From NCBI RefSeq assembly GCF_003589595.1, contig NW_020653852.1, forward strand, positions 4,884,583 to 4,948,582: 64,000 nucleotides of DNA, read 5' to 3'. Under the pieces are notes generated by a model. That model was not told where the DNA came from. It ran no database searches and saw only the letters and a program-made list of their open reading frames with translations. Position numbers and translations under genes: made by a program. Source of the stretch: Hyposmocoma kahamanoa. Its lineage: Eukaryota > Arthropoda > Insecta > Lepidoptera > Cosmopterigidae. This document shows positions 1 through 12,959 of the stretch, piece by piece (the first letter of the stretch is position 1; every line of letters begins with the position of its first letter).

Positions 1-110
1 GAGCTTGAGTGGCACGAGTAGGATTCTGCACCCACTATACGCAAAATAGGCGCTTGGACGTCGAGTTGCGGCCAACAGCCCGCTACACCATACCATACAG
101 AAGTAGTAAT
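1..110. repeat. dispersed repeat, inverted match at 25530-25612
   Basis: Bases 15-104 match the reverse complement of 25530-25612, sharing cccactatacgc and gacgtcgagttgcgg. The element continues beyond the window, so its type is unknown. Confidence 0.6.
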
Positions 111-500
111 TGCTACGATTATTATTTTTACAGAGTAAGCATTAATTTACGTTGGCTACGGACTGCTAACAACAGATTCCCGTAAATAGATTTACTTGCC
201 ACGTCATTAACGTGAATCTGATTTTGCCGCGGATTGAGTAAGTTATAGAATAGAATAGAATAGAAATCTTTTATTACTTAAGTTACGCGGTATTGAAATG
301 AAAGGCATATTTTTATTCCCCGATTTCTGGCTTTCTGTTAGTCAATCGCAACTGGCGTTAAGAAGGTGGGTCCCAATCTTATAACTACGTGCACTAGCAT
401 GCAAAACTCAAATTAGCTACATGTTTCAGACACGCGAATTACCCAATTCTAGTTACACGGAATTGCACTATTCCCGACACTATTTATTAGAGCCTAAGGC
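111..500. other. no gene seen
   Basis: AT-rich DNA. A short gaata-type tandem run at 243-268 beside a T-rich stretch could be the tail of a minus-strand retroposon. Nothing else is recognisable. Confidence 0.5.
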
Positions 501-570
501 ACACGGCGTTTTTTTTACGCGTAGACGACGCGCGGCAACACCGTAATGGCTCAAAAAGCAGATTATTGCG

Positions 571-808
571 TAAGGTTGCTAACAGATTGAATGTATGTTT
601 GCAGTTAATGCGTGAAGTCGTTATCCGACACCTTGGCTGCATGAAGTAATAATAATAATAATAAATAACGCACACACTCAACATAGCCCCGCACTACGGA
701 AACCCTATGTCGCGGGAAAGAAGTCGAAACCGACTTCATGTAGTTGATGTCTCGGCTATATGAATTCACGCATTAACTGCAAATGCAGTCAATCTGTTAG
801 CAACCTTA
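571..808. mobile_element. palindromic MITE (TA target)
   Basis: taaggttgctaacagattga at the left end is mirrored by tcaatctgttagcaacctta at the right end, and similarity continues to about 45 bp. TA on both sides fits a Tc1/mariner-type target. A relative lies at 30616-30752. Confidence 0.75.
641..712 (-). mobile_element. SINE-B 3' fragment inside the MITE
   Basis: taataataataataa followed by cgcacacactcaacatagcccc and the gaaaccctatgtcgcggg block is the tail half of SINE-B (see 2558-2776), inserted within the MITE. Confidence 0.75.
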
Positions 809-1087
809 GTATCGATTCAAACGCGCGCACGAAAATTGTTTGTATCGCATTTTACGCGCGTTTAAATTGATTCCAAAACGGAATCATCGCGTCGTAAGGC
901 TGAGGACAAGGGCCAAGGGGTGTGTGCTCACGCCACTGCGCCGCTTCGCCACCCGTAGTCGTCTCTGTCGTCTACGAGCAGATGACGCACGTTTCACGAA
1001 TGCGCGTTCACGGCGCCTCTGGATTTGTGAACGTGTGAAAATGTTGCGGCAGAATTGAGTTTAAATCGTATTAACGCATGCTTTTTT

Positions 1088-1640
1088 AAAAAACATCAAG
1101 TGACGGGACGAACAAGTCGTGCGCCTGATTGTAAGCTACACGCCCGTCCATAACAGTTACAGTGCCACTCTGAGCTTTAAATTGCAAAGATCTGAAGGGC
1201 ACTACCACTGCGCCCGTCAACCTGATGGCGCATCCACACATGCCCGGCGGCATGGCCGGCGGCCGTGCCGCCGGCATTTGCCGCATCTCAGCCGCGACAC
1301 GCGCGGCTTTTGGTTGCCGGCGGCAGTTTGCTTGCGGCTTCGATACGGAGTGGTAGTGTAGTCGTATTCATATATAACATAATTTAACAACACTACTGCG
1401 AAAATTGCAACCGCATCTGCAGGCCGCCGGTAAAGCCGGCGGCCTGCTTTCAGCGGCAAGGCGGTCTGAAACCCGGCGGCATGTGTGGATGCGCCATGAG
1501 ACGCAAGTTGACAAGTCCCATGTGCCTGTAATTTCACCAGCACCCTTACCCTTCATAACCGGAACACTGTAATGCTGACACTACTGCTTGGCGGCGGTAA
1601 TAGATAAGGTGGCAGTACTACCCTGAGCGAAGCGTAAAAA
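1088..1640 (-). mobile_element. SINE-A copy, interrupted
   Basis: Two halves, 1088-1225 and 1500-1640, together match SINE-A: gtgacgggacgaacaagtcg, then tgacaagtcccatgtgcc, then attactgcttggcgg (with changes). SINE-A reads on the opposite strand, from an agtagagctcc start to an A-rich end after cacttgatatt. Its head is not clearly tRNA-like. About 290 bp when complete. Similar repeats are, I believe, common in lepidopteran genomes; I do not assign a database name. Confidence 0.8.
1226..1496. mobile_element. GC-rich terminal-inverted-repeat element inside SINE-A
   Basis: Starts tggcgcatccacacatgcc and ends with its reverse complement (ggcatgtgtggatgcgcca). It is flanked by tga on both sides (1223-1225 and 1497-1499), exactly splitting the SINE sequence. 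The 271-bp interior is rich in ccggcgg palindromes. A 3-bp target duplication suggests a PIF/Harbinger- or CACTA-like MITE, not proven. Confidence 0.8.
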
Positions 1641-2404
1641 ATACGCCATGTACATAGGCTCATAGTAAAGTAGATAAAAATGTGCGCCGACCATAAAATT
1701 GTCGGCAGTTGTGTATGATGGTTTTTCGCAGACGTGAAACTGGCATGGCATATACATCTATGGCGTATACTTTACAGGTGTTTAAAAAAACACAAAAGCG
1801 TTGTTTCTATCAACCTTTGTATACATTTTTTACACTTAGTTTTTCGCTTCTACTGGAGCAGGTAAGCACTATGCACGCATTGTTGTGAAAAGTAATCAAA
1901 TTATAGAAAATTTTAAAAAAAAAAACAAACAAAACTAAACGCTATTAGTTTAAATCTAGTATAAACAGTGTGTATTAATTGTATGGAAAAATAGTATTGA
2001 AATATAGCTAATAATTAACAAAGACTCTGATGCTTCATTAAATATTTTTTTTCAATAAAACAAAGCCACGCCCATTTTCCGCTGGTCAATACACCGGTAG
2101 CGGCGACGGCACACGTCACACTTTCGGCCTAAGGTTAGGGGTTATCTATTAAATAATATCCTATAATCCTGCTAAATTGCTAAATCAACCCCAGATATGA
2201 CAGACGCAACTAACAAGAAAGTTGAGTATGTCACCGCCCTGGGACAAACGTAACGAAATTTTGTCACGTCTGCCCCGAGGGGGTGACAGTCGTAACCAAA
2301 TTAGGTCTGTCTACCGCCCCCAGCTACCCATATAATTGCTACAGACTATTGCTATTACGATATTAAAACAAAACAATGTATATCCCTACTGAAATTATTT
2401 TCTA
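1641..2404. other. no gene seen
   Basis: AT-rich sequence with a GC-richer patch at about 2230-2330 (two related blocks around gtcacc, ccgccc and ctgcccc), probably old transposon debris. Confidence 0.4.
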
Positions 2405-3110
2405 AGCTACTGCTCGTTCACTGTGCTGAGTTCCCTAAAAAGAACGAGCAAAAATCTCTAGGGATTGCTAATTTTAAATGAACTTATGGAATACAGTTTG
2501 AATCATATTTTTGAGGTACCTTAGGACTTATGTCGTCATTCCATACATCTTTATCTAAACTGCCTCCGTGGCCGAACGGTTACCATGCCGGACTGCCATG
2601 CAGAGGTCCTGGGTTCGATTCCCAGGCCGGGAGAAATATGTGTATGGCCTACATTTATTTCTCTCGTGAGTTTGGGTGTAATTTGTGGTTGTCTATGTGT
2701 GTGTCCATGGCACCCGCGACACAGGGTTTCCCTAGTGCGGGGCTATGTTGAGTGTGTGCGTTATTATTATTATTAAAAAAAAACACGCACTCTTCAGATT
2801 TGTAATACGACTTTTCAATTAAAATGCATTTTTAATTAGAGTTTTAAACTTAGGAAATGACAATCTTACTAATATTCCGGAATCTTATTGTAATACCGTA
2901 TACAGTTTCCCATAAAATAATCGTTGACGTTAGTTAAACGAAATCGTGGTACCATGAGTTTGGACTTAGTTCTAAGGTTAATATTGTGGATATCGTCTTT
3001 TTTAATGAAATTGTGTATATTTTTACGGGTATACAAAATATTTGAGTAAATGCACTGTGATGTCATGTTACCAATCTTCTTAAACTTTTCTCTGAAAGAA
3101 ACTTAAGACT
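2405..3110 (-). mobile_element. Jockey/CR1-type LINE 3' end, split by SINE-B
   Basis: On the minus strand, 3066-2869 reads DIHNINLRTKSKLMVPRFRL, then NDYFMGNCIRYYNKIPEY, the C-terminal tail of this LINE family's ORF2. The UTR block gctcgttcactgtgctgag follows at 2410-2440. The same 3' end recurs at 29470-29985, 30770-31200 and 49440-49925. It is a 5'-truncated relic. Confidence 0.75.
2558..2776 (+). mobile_element. SINE-B, tRNA-headed, TTA-repeat tail
   Basis: The head gcctccgtggccgaacggtt resembles a Ser/Leu-type A box and gggttcgattccc is a polymerase III B box. The body gtttgggtgtaatttgtgg to gacacagggtttccctagtg is shared by all copies, and it ends in (tta)n. Other copies: 5187-5412, 6290-6515, 15688-16626 (split), 22914-23122. 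It is inserted in the LINE 3' end. The acceptor stem does not pair, so this is a SINE and not a tRNA gene. Confidence 0.88.
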
Positions 3111-5186
3111 CTGTGTAATGTTTCTATGAGTACATATTATATGCTATTCTAATACATAATTAGTATGTTGGTTTAGTATGTATGTATATTTAGTAAGTTT
3201 ATACTATATTACTTATTATTATAATTATTGTATCATATAAATTAACTATTAGCCTATAGTATTTGTTCTTCTTGTTTTAAGTGTAGTTCCAATCTATTTT
3301 TTTCTGTTTGACCCTAAGGTTGACTGGTAGAGAATACACTATGGCACTTAGTCCGCTATTTGTACTTCAATGTATTTTACAGTGAAGTTGAAATACAAAA
3401 TACACTACAAAACACACATCACAAACATTCTCCACTTTCAACATTATTTCTCCACTTTCAACATTCTGTTTATTTGTTTTTAATTAGGATGGAACAAAAA
3501 ATACAGTTAAATATTCTGCCCTCAGAACGAAAAAGTGCACAACTAACATTTTTATCAAAATTGAGTTACATACATATTCGCAATCGGGAAGAAAACACCA
3601 ACCTTTTGTCGATATGCATTCAATAATTATGACGGCGACCTGTACCTGTGTCAGTGCAATCAGTATCTTTACAACTGAAATGGGCACAACCGTATTCACA
3701 AATCCTCATGGATCCACTTGTGTTAAGCAATGGAACCATGAGAATTTGAAATTTCTGCTGGACCCACTAGAGAACAGAGAACCAAGCAGTGGGTCCAATA
3801 GTCCTAAACTTTTTTGTAGAAAGAAATCTCAATAATTGTTGAATATACCGTAAGCTCAAAGGGCACAACTGACATCAATCATCAGATGTTTTACTATAAA
3901 AAGTCATATTTGACGTTTATTATATTAAAAACATTAATATCAAAAGGATATTTATTTAGTAATGTACGGAACTGTGCCTTTGTTATATAGTTCAATTATA
4001 ATACAATAACACAAAAGGCACAACAACACAACACCAACAATTGTAGCCTATAGTTCTATTAATGAGTCAATGATTAGAAGCCACATTTAAATTGGTTATG
4101 TCCTTTATATGCAGTGGCAATTTTTTTTTTGTATTAAGTTAAAAGAGAAAAGAAAGGTATTTTTAAAAACGCCTGATTTAAATACAATTAAAGTTTCTGT
4201 ATAAAACATGTGATATTTATTAATAACATAAATAAACTATTTTATATCAAACCATTGACTTACAATTATATGGACGTCGGGTCCGCGCTAAAAAGTGTCC
4301 GAACTTATAGGGCGTTAAAATCGTATACAGAGCGTCATTCACGCTTTAGTCCTCGTTTGTTCGATTGACAGCGAAAATTAGACAGTACTGCGATGACATT
4401 ACAATTTAAATTCAATTCAGTTTTAGCTTTTTCATATTCCTTTACATGTCACTACGTTTAAATAGGTTGTCTTGGGACATTTTTTTCGTGGTTTTTGTAT
4501 TAGACCCGTCGTCCATTTATTTGTAAGTCAATGTATCAAATGTACATTTTAACTATTCTTTTTCTCAGAAAAACCTAACAAATATTTATATTCGAATTTA
4601 GAATTCGCTACTTATGACATTCTTTCTTCCGAAGACATCCCCTTCCTTTCTACATAAGTTTTGATTATAGCAACCCTCCCTACCGATCCCTCGTATACCC
4701 ATACGAGAAGGGCACTATAACCTGTGCGTGCACAAGAACCTTCTAAGTTCGGATTATGACCTCAGATCAGTCAATGAACAAGGTTGTCACTGACCGTTGT
4801 CACTGACTTCATCCGATTCCCCAAAAGGTTGGTGCCTCGGGTGAGCGTACTTACAGTTATATTTCGTTTCAATCCATTTTACACAAAAAGAAAATAAACA
4901 AGACAATAGACGATTTAGTGATGACCAATGTTACTGCCAACTACAAATCAATTAATTAATTGAATGAACAATTTGTTTAATTGAGTCATACTAACGGTTT
5001 TCATATATATCACATAACCTACAAAATGCATATTATTCAAAATTTCCGAAATCTTCACTTTAAATCCTCCTTCAAACCCTTACTCTTAGATACTCGTTCG
5101 ATTGTGATTAAAATTTTCGGTTTACTAATCGATTACAAAAACTTTAATTATTCTAAACTATTATATAAACTATTCATACATCTTTA
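3111..5186. other. no gene seen
   Basis: AT-rich DNA upstream of the first coding exon. Short open frames at 3360-3835 have no recognisable motif. A dpr12 5' UTR exon could be hidden here, but no donor-bearing candidate stands out. Confidence 0.4.
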
Positions 5187-5412
5187 ATTTTAAACTGCCT
5201 CCGTGGCCGAACGGTTACCATGCCGGACTGCCACGCAGAGGTCCCAGGTTCGATTCCCGGGCCGGGAGAAATACTTGTATGGCCTACATTTATTTCTCTC
5301 GTAAGTTTGGGTGTAATTTGTGGTTGTCTATGTGTGTGTCCATGGCACCCGCGACACAGGGTTTCCCTAGTGCGGGGCTATGTTGATTGTGAGCGTTATT
5401 ATTATTATTAAT
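5187..5412 (+). mobile_element. SINE-B copy
   Basis: Nearly full length and very similar to 2558-2776, including the B box and a terminal (tta)n. High similarity between these two copies suggests fairly recent activity. Confidence 0.88.
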
Positions 5413-5799
5413 TAAATAATAACCTCACTTTGTGACTACCATTTGTCAAAACCGATTTTATGATGTTATCCAAATGAATATTGTTGGAAAAAACTGATGA
5501 GATATCAAGTCAAAATCTTCGAAATATACGTGATAGTGTTACTTATTCGATTTATTAAGTGATTACTTTAGAAATTCAACCAAACCCTTTTATTTACATT
5601 TCGTTTAAAATTGATTGGAATAGATTGTAGGTACCGGAGCTGCAAGCGAGCTCACTTCCCGTTGCGGATTACACAACTGACGGCTGCCACCGGTAAATCG
5701 TTCTGCCGTACATTATTCTTCCAAAGACAGTATTTGTCAATATTGGTACTCAATACAGTCGACTTAAACAAGGTAATCAACCAAAATTATTTGTTTCAG
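5413..5799 (+). other. intron preceding dpr12 coding exon 1
   Basis: Ends with the acceptor for exon 1. It has a GC-richer patch at about 5630-5715 but no recognised element. Confidence 0.5.
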
Positions 5800-5893
5800 A
5801 TGAGATGGCATGTGGCCGGCGGGATGGGCGTTCCGCTCGCGGCAGCCATCTTCTGCATGCTGCCTCTATTTACGTCTTCCAATGGAGACATAC
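5800..5893 (+). CDS. dpr12: dpr12 coding exon 1 (signal peptide)
   Basis: Encodes residues 1-31 plus the first base of codon 32. The ATG follows the acceptor ttgtttcag at 5791-5799 without any gap, and the donor is gtgagt at 5894 (phase 1). The peptide has a basic start (MRWH) and a hydrophobic core (VPLAAAIFCMLPLF), as expected for secretion. An ATG glued to an acceptor means that the 5' UTR is on at least one exon further upstream. The reading frame stays open upstream to about 5611, but that stretch is intronic given the acceptor. Confidence 0.88.
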
Positions 5894-8800
5894 GTGAGTA
5901 ATAATATTCATACTATAAATACACTAACTATAGCCCGGTCGGAGAACAGTAGCTTCTCAATTAAAAGTTCGAGGGTTCGAATCCCGGCATCGGCATGTAC
6001 AGTCAACAGCACATCAAGCCATCCATTTTTGTCCGAATATCACTCCAGCAAAATACAAGCAAAGAGAAGTGTAGGAATTAGGAGACTATCCTAACTCAGA
6101 AATTTGCTCCAGTGGTTCATTATTCAGAGCTGCAGTGTCCAAGGTTCAGATTGCCATTATGGTCGCCGACCTTTATTAAAAGATGCCACGTGAATGAGAA
6201 GATCACTCCAGTGCAACGGAACAAGACCTTTCAATATGTAGCTAGATGTGCTGCCATCTGTACAAATAACTTTGATTTCTAAGTTACGCACTTTATAATA
6301 ATAATAACGCACACACTCAACGTAGCCCCACACTAGGGAAACCCTATGTCGTGGGTGCCGTGGACACACATATAGACAACAACAAATTACATCCAAACTC
6401 ACGAGAGAAATAAATGTAGACTATACAAATATTTCGCCCAGCCCGGGAATCGAACCTGGGACCTCTGCGTGTCAGGCCGGCATGGTGAACGTTCGGCCAT
6501 GGAGGCAGTTATGAATGTTTACTAGTTATACCCCTAGCGAACGGTGAATGAAAACATTGTGATGAAGCCTACATGTCGAAGAATTTTCACAACGTTTAAA
6601 AACAGAGATGAGCAAGCACCCGGATTTTAATCCGACGCTTTATTAACGCCGGTCTTAAATCGGGTTAAAACCCATTCAAAGTCAAACTCAAAGTCAAAGA
6701 TTATTTATTCCATAGGTAAAATAAATTTACACTTGAAAACGTCACATTTAAGCTTAAGCTAAATTAACACTCAAAATCGAGGGCAAAAATTATTTACAAT
6801 ATATTACGTGTTGTCAGTCGAGTATTTTTTTAAATATATAATGACACACGCTTGGCCACAATCTCACCTGATGTTAAACGACGTTGGGACGCGTTTGCCT
6901 AAAAAATGTCTATTCACTCTAGCCTTGAATAACCCCAAATTGTACTTTTCGGGAAATACAGATAGAGCATTCCATTCCTTTACCGCACGCATCGGAAAGG
7001 AGGAAGCAAAGCGCTTAGTGCGAATAGGTGGAATATCAACAACATAAGAACGAAGTGCTCCGGACCTTCTAGTCGACCGAAGGAGGAACGGTGAGGGTTC
7101 CTGCACACACTCCCCGAAATGTATTCAATAGAAAACCAACAAGCAGGCTGCTTTTCTGCGATGGTCGAGATAATTGTAGCTTCGACTCCACGAGAGAGTT
7201 GTTGTTAAAAAGTCTTTTCGCTCCACTGAGTCCAAGGCAGCTAACTGGTAATGGGCAGAGCCGTCCCAAAGGTGGCAGCAGTACTCCATACATAGTGATT
7301 GCGAGTTTTGTTTAAATTGAACGATATTATTACAAAGCATAATTGTTTTCTGATTTAGTCGATTCGAATTGCCTTTCTATTTAATCGATTCGCTTGAAAC
7401 TCGCATTGAAACTCACGACTTCATTACTCTAGGAAGTCTACGGATATAGTGGAGTACATACGGGTGAAAGCCAATGCTGCCCTGAGGGTCGAGCAGTTGG
7501 AGTCCCGTCACAATGTCAATTCATTCATTTTCTTTTTTTTTTTCGTTTTACTGACTCGACCTGTGACTCAGTTGGTAAGAGCGGTAGCCCTAGTTTGGCA
7601 TACAGACGCTGATCCAGTCAGATCAAGAGATTTTTTCTTTATGTTCGTTCAATTTTTGTATCAAGAATAATTACCAATAATTTTCTGTCGGCAAATTCCT
7701 TTTATGTACACCATTTGGGCTTGATGCCAGATTGCAATCACTGTGATCGTTTGCAATTATCATAAATAATCTATTTTTCATCACAAGTAATGACACCGTC
7801 TAAAATGCCTTTATCTTTGGCGATTCAAGCTTCCACGCACGTTACCCGCTGTACTTCGAATAATTTGTATGGTATCCATTTACTATATCTTTAATCCTCT
7901 GATTAAATAGACTTTATTAGCAGTAGAGCTCACCTTATCTATTTCAGCTGCTAAGAAGTTGTGCCAGCATTACTGACGAAATTACAGGCAAAGTGCATCA
8001 ACTTATGTCTCAAGGTGATGGGGGCAGTGGTAGTGTCCCTCAGATTTAAAGCTAAGAGTGACACTGCAACTGCTATGGTCAGGCATATCGCTTACCACCA
8101 AGGGCACGACTTGTTCGTTCCTTCACTTGATACCGTAAAAAAGAACATAATATTCTTTTGAAAACAAATAAGTTTTTTACTGCCGCCATGAGCAAGCTAA
8201 GTTGTTGATAATCCTCTTTCTTTTCTTAGTCGGTTTGTCCATTGCCGAAGGTTGTATCCTAGAAACGATTTTAAGCCTTTGTGGACGATTTCCTTCCGTC
8301 TGGTTCTGTCTTCGGCCTGTCTCAGGGCAGTTGTTACAAGGAGGCCAGTGAAGGCGGTCGTTGGTCACTTCTTCTGCTAGGTGATCAACCGCAGAGTCCA
8401 TCCACCTTACCCACCATAACCAGTTTGTCAAGGTTGTCTGGTTGACGGCGGCGATAATTCTCTTGCGTAATTAAATTTAGCAACTTTTTTATCAAAAGTA
8501 AGAATAAATGTTATTGTTGTCATATTACTTATATGTAAACTAAAAAAAGAATAAATTAACTTCATTTCTATTGCAAATTTAACAAAATTGGAAAAACGGT
8601 CGTAACTACGGATTTCGTAATTCAAGAGTCTTCGAATGGGCGCCAGAAACCACGTTAAGTCGACACGTCATAACTCATTACATGTTAACACGTTGCATTT
8701 CAAAGTGAATACAGCAATATTAATTTTTACTATTATTAATCATCTTGAAATAAATAAATTACAGGCACATAGGACTTGTCAACTTATGTCTCATTCTCAG

Positions 8801-11800
8801 TAATTATGTATACAATGTTTTTTGTAAATGGAATAGTATGGGGAAATCTGAAATCATACAAGACAAAAGGAAATTGTCTTAGGAACCAGTAAGTCTTTTT
8901 CTATGTAAACATTTTTGGTATAGTCAATTTTTTGGTCAAACGTGAGTTGTCCGTACAAATGAACACAAATGATAAATTTTTTTTTTTTTGGTGCTGATCG
9001 ACTCAGATTTATATAAGGAGCATTTTATTGTATGAGATAAAAAATAGGGACTGCAGAAGTTGGTCAAATTTCATAAAATATTTATCACACAAAATTAACA
9101 AAATTGACAATTTTTTTTTAATCCTGATGGACTTAGCTTCTTATAACGATGTTTACATTGTATGGGACGAAAAGAAATCGGGACAGCAGTAGTTGGTCAA
9201 ATTTAATAAAATGATTTTTCATACAAAAGAAATATAATTTCCAATTTGTTTAATAATGATAGACTCAGTTTCTTATAAGAATGATTTAATTAACTGTGAC
9301 GAAAAAAATTGGGACATTACAAGTTGGTTAAATTAAAAAAAAAATCATGAAACAGCCGATCAGCACTAAAAAAATTTTGATTAATTTTATTCATTTTTAT
9401 AGACAACTCACGCGTGACAAAAAAATTGACTATGCCAATATTGTTTTCACAAAACAGACTTAATGGTTCAGAAGACAGTTTCTTTGTATTTGGTTACGGA
9501 TTTCCCGATACTGTCCCATTTATAAAAACACTGCATACTCGTATAAACATCTTTTTAAATAAACGATGACACCAAGGGCTGTCTGAGATGATGAGTAACG
9601 TCTCTATTAACCTAACAGAATATTATTCCTGGCAGAATACCAGTGTCGTGGGCAAACGAGGCATTTATACTAAGTCAGCGCCTTTTCACTGCCATGACTT
9701 CCAAAATTAAGTAGTTTAATTAGTTTTATGTAAAGTTATAAGTTCCTTCTGTTATTTCTTATTGTTAAGTGCCAGTCACTTGATATTTTTTTTAAATAAT
9801 CTACAACATATGAATAACGCCACCATTTTAAATTTAGAATCCTCTAAATATTTGATTTGAAAAGTTTCCAAATCTGAATTTTACACTGAAAAGAGTTTAT
9901 TTCATTTGAAATTGGCCAGAACTTTGGAACAGTAATTTTGAACTTAAAAAGCTAATAAACTTCATTACATGATTTTCTATGTAATAAAGTTTTGAAAATA
10001 TGATTTCCTGTTTGTAAAAAGTTGTTTCAGAAAAACAGTGCTATAAATGTCTTGTAAACATCGTTATTTGAGATCGTAATATTTCGATAATAAGAATTTG
10101 TATGAACTTACTCAGTAATAAATATTTTTTGAATGAGGTTTTCTAATACGTTAAATACGTTCAAATGTATGGGATGGTTCTTTTATTCCAATGAGTTATA
10201 ATTTATCTCTATTTTCTATTATATAACATTATCAGAAAGAATTTTTGCATCGGTTTTTTATCAAATTACAGAACGGTAGGTATATAAGGATTTATTGAAA
10301 TTAGTTTGCAAAATTGACAATGTAATAAGATAAGCTTAGGTCCAACGCCCACTGATTTTTATGTGACGAATAGTAGTATCACCTTAATAGCATGACGTTA
10401 TAGTTGAAATTTGGATAATAACGAACGTAGCTACAGAAACAAACCTGCTGTAAAGTTAGGGATACCAAGTCGGCAGCCTCCGGAATGCTTCGGCAACGTT
10501 CGGGACATTTCGGAGAGACAGGAGGCAGCCCGGATTCAATCCCACGACCATCTGCTTGAGAAGCGATGGATCGAACCATTTGGCTGCCACAGTTTCATGA
10601 CAGTGGTAGTCATAGCACAAGGAATTTCCAAGTTTTTTTTTATAATATCAAGTGACGGAACGAACAAGTCGTGCGCCTGATGGCAAGCTACACGCCTGTC
10701 CATAACAGTTGCAGTGCCACTCAGAGTTTCAAATCGCAAAGATCTGAGGGGCACTGCCACCGCGCCCGTCACCCTGAGACCACAAGTTGACAAGTCCCAT
10801 GTGCCAGTAATTTCACCAACAAAGTTGTGGAAGCGCTGCTGGCGCTGGTGGAGTCCTGTTGACTGTTCAGTAGGATTGTAACGTAGCCAGGAGAGTAGTA
10901 GTAGTCTCCGCAGCCAGCGCTCCTCCGTACATCTTGCTTAGTACGTTTAAAGTTCAAAGTTCAAAACGGTAAAGAACTAGTGGTAATAAATCCAGTTTTA
11001 TAAATATTTACGATTTTTAAAAATGTTTATCGCACAAGAGTTTTATATACGAGTGGCAAGGAACCGGAAAAAGGCGATAAAAAGGTGGGATGACGATGTA
11101 AGGAGTCACACCGTCACAAAGTAATGATGATATTACTGTTTGGCGGCAGAAATAGGTAAGGTGGCAGTACTTCCCGGGACGAACTCTTTCACAAGGAGCT
11201 CGACTACTGCTAAAAACAAAGTTGTCTGAAAACCAGAACGTAAATATATCATGCTAATCTAGCAACAATATCCTATATTAGTTTCTAGGTTATAGTTCTT
11301 ACGTGCTAATACTTCTTTCTTCGATATTAATAAAACAGGTTCCCTGAAAAACTTTCTAAACGATCTCCGTCCAAAAATCCTCAAAGGATATTACAAACCT
11401 TCAAGCGTCAAGTTAACGTTTGATCTCCCTAAAGAAATGCACAATTCAATTCATGTCATGTAACCTCTTGGATTTCCCCTCACGCAGTCTGGCTTGGATT
11501 ATTACAAATGAAAAGGGCATCACTCATGTTGATATTCCAACAAATACCGATGGAGCAATTCAAGTTTTACATAAGGATATTTTGTAATACGTTCCTTAAC
11601 CCCGTTAATAATGTAACATGATTTTTGTTTCCGGGCATCTACAGGAAAAAACATTATTATTCCCCGAAAACTTTGTTTTTGTGGTGAAGAAAACATTCAA
11701 ATTTTCGAGGTTCTCTATGTTTAAATATAATATAAATAAATAAATATTAGGGAACATCAAATACCCTGATTCATAAGTAACTAAAGTACTTGTTTTATGG

Positions 11801-12907
11801 GATCGGAAATAACGACGGTACCACAAACACTTAGACCTGCGATAATATAGAACCCGGGACCTCAAATATGACGAAACCATTAAAACCAGCGTGCAAGTCA
11901 CTCAACCGCGGTGGTCTTCAAATCAAAATATTGAAAAACAAATAGAGAATAATATTTTTTAACGTAATCTAATATTCTATAAATTGATGACAAAGAAACC
12001 AGAAATGTGTAGATTTGCGAGATTATGTAAATACCACTCACTATGCAGCTTTTTTGCACAATAGCTTTGGAAGAGATCAAACATAATTTTTTTTAAAAAA
12101 CAGAATTGCTTAGTGGAAATAGTATAATTCGTAATTTCTAAATTTTTGTTTGCTGAAATTGTGACAGGACTGACAAGTCGTGGGCCTCGTGGTCAGAGAC
12201 ACGCCTATCCATAAAAATTGCAGTACCGCCTAGAGATTTAAATAGCAAATACCTGAGAGCAGGGAGAAGATCAATTTTTATAGCAGTAGAGCTTCTCACG
12301 AAAGAGTTAGTCCAGGAAAGTATTGCCGCCTTACCTATTTCTACTGCCAAGCAGTAATGTGAGACATAAACGTAACAAGTCCCATGTACAAAAAAAAACG
12401 CAGCATTGCACACATTACTGCTTGACGGTACAAATAGGTACGGTGGCAGTACTTCTCAGGACCAACTCTTTGACAAAGAGCTCTATTGCTCGTCTAGAGC
12501 GTCGTCTCTGTCACTCATACCCGCGTGGAAAAGGCAGGTTACAAATGCCCGAGAGTTTTCTAAAGTTCGATATTATAATATTTACGGTCTGGTACATCAC
12601 ATACAATGAACAAACTAGTTGAAATAGTATCCAACGGCTGTAGAATCAAACGCGCGCACTTCTGATTTTATGTTACATTACATACTATGATAATCTTGAT
12701 TGGACGCAAATTTCTTACTAAATTAGTCAAATAACTTCGACAACACTCCAATAACCTATTGATAATTATATAAGAGCATCCACAACTTGAAGATCCTATA
12801 CATTATGTAAAACAAATAGGTATGGTTAGTACTTCTTTTGCGACGAGGTTCTATCATTGTACGAGTTGGAGATTGTAGAATTTTATAAACAAAAAAAGGC
12901 GCACACA

Positions 12908-12959
<52 letters not shown>

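Larger units (their letters stand above)
501..1075. mobile_element. CpG-rich dispersed element, split by a MITE
   Basis: Flanks at 501-570 and 809-1075 carry cgcg-rich words and the phrase ctcaaaaagcagattattg, which recur at 38955-39190 along with gcgcgtttaaa and actcacgccac. The CpG richness contrasts with the surroundings. No coding capacity is visible; probably a non-autonomous DNA element. Confidence 0.55.

Noticed and set aside
2558..2630. tRNA gene (A and B boxes present)
   Set aside because: Acceptor stem does not pair and the same body follows in about six copies with TTA tails, so it is a SINE head.
5611..5799. Upstream extension of the exon 1 reading frame
   Set aside because: The strong acceptor directly before the family-length start makes this intronic; no known Dpr has such an extension in my memory.
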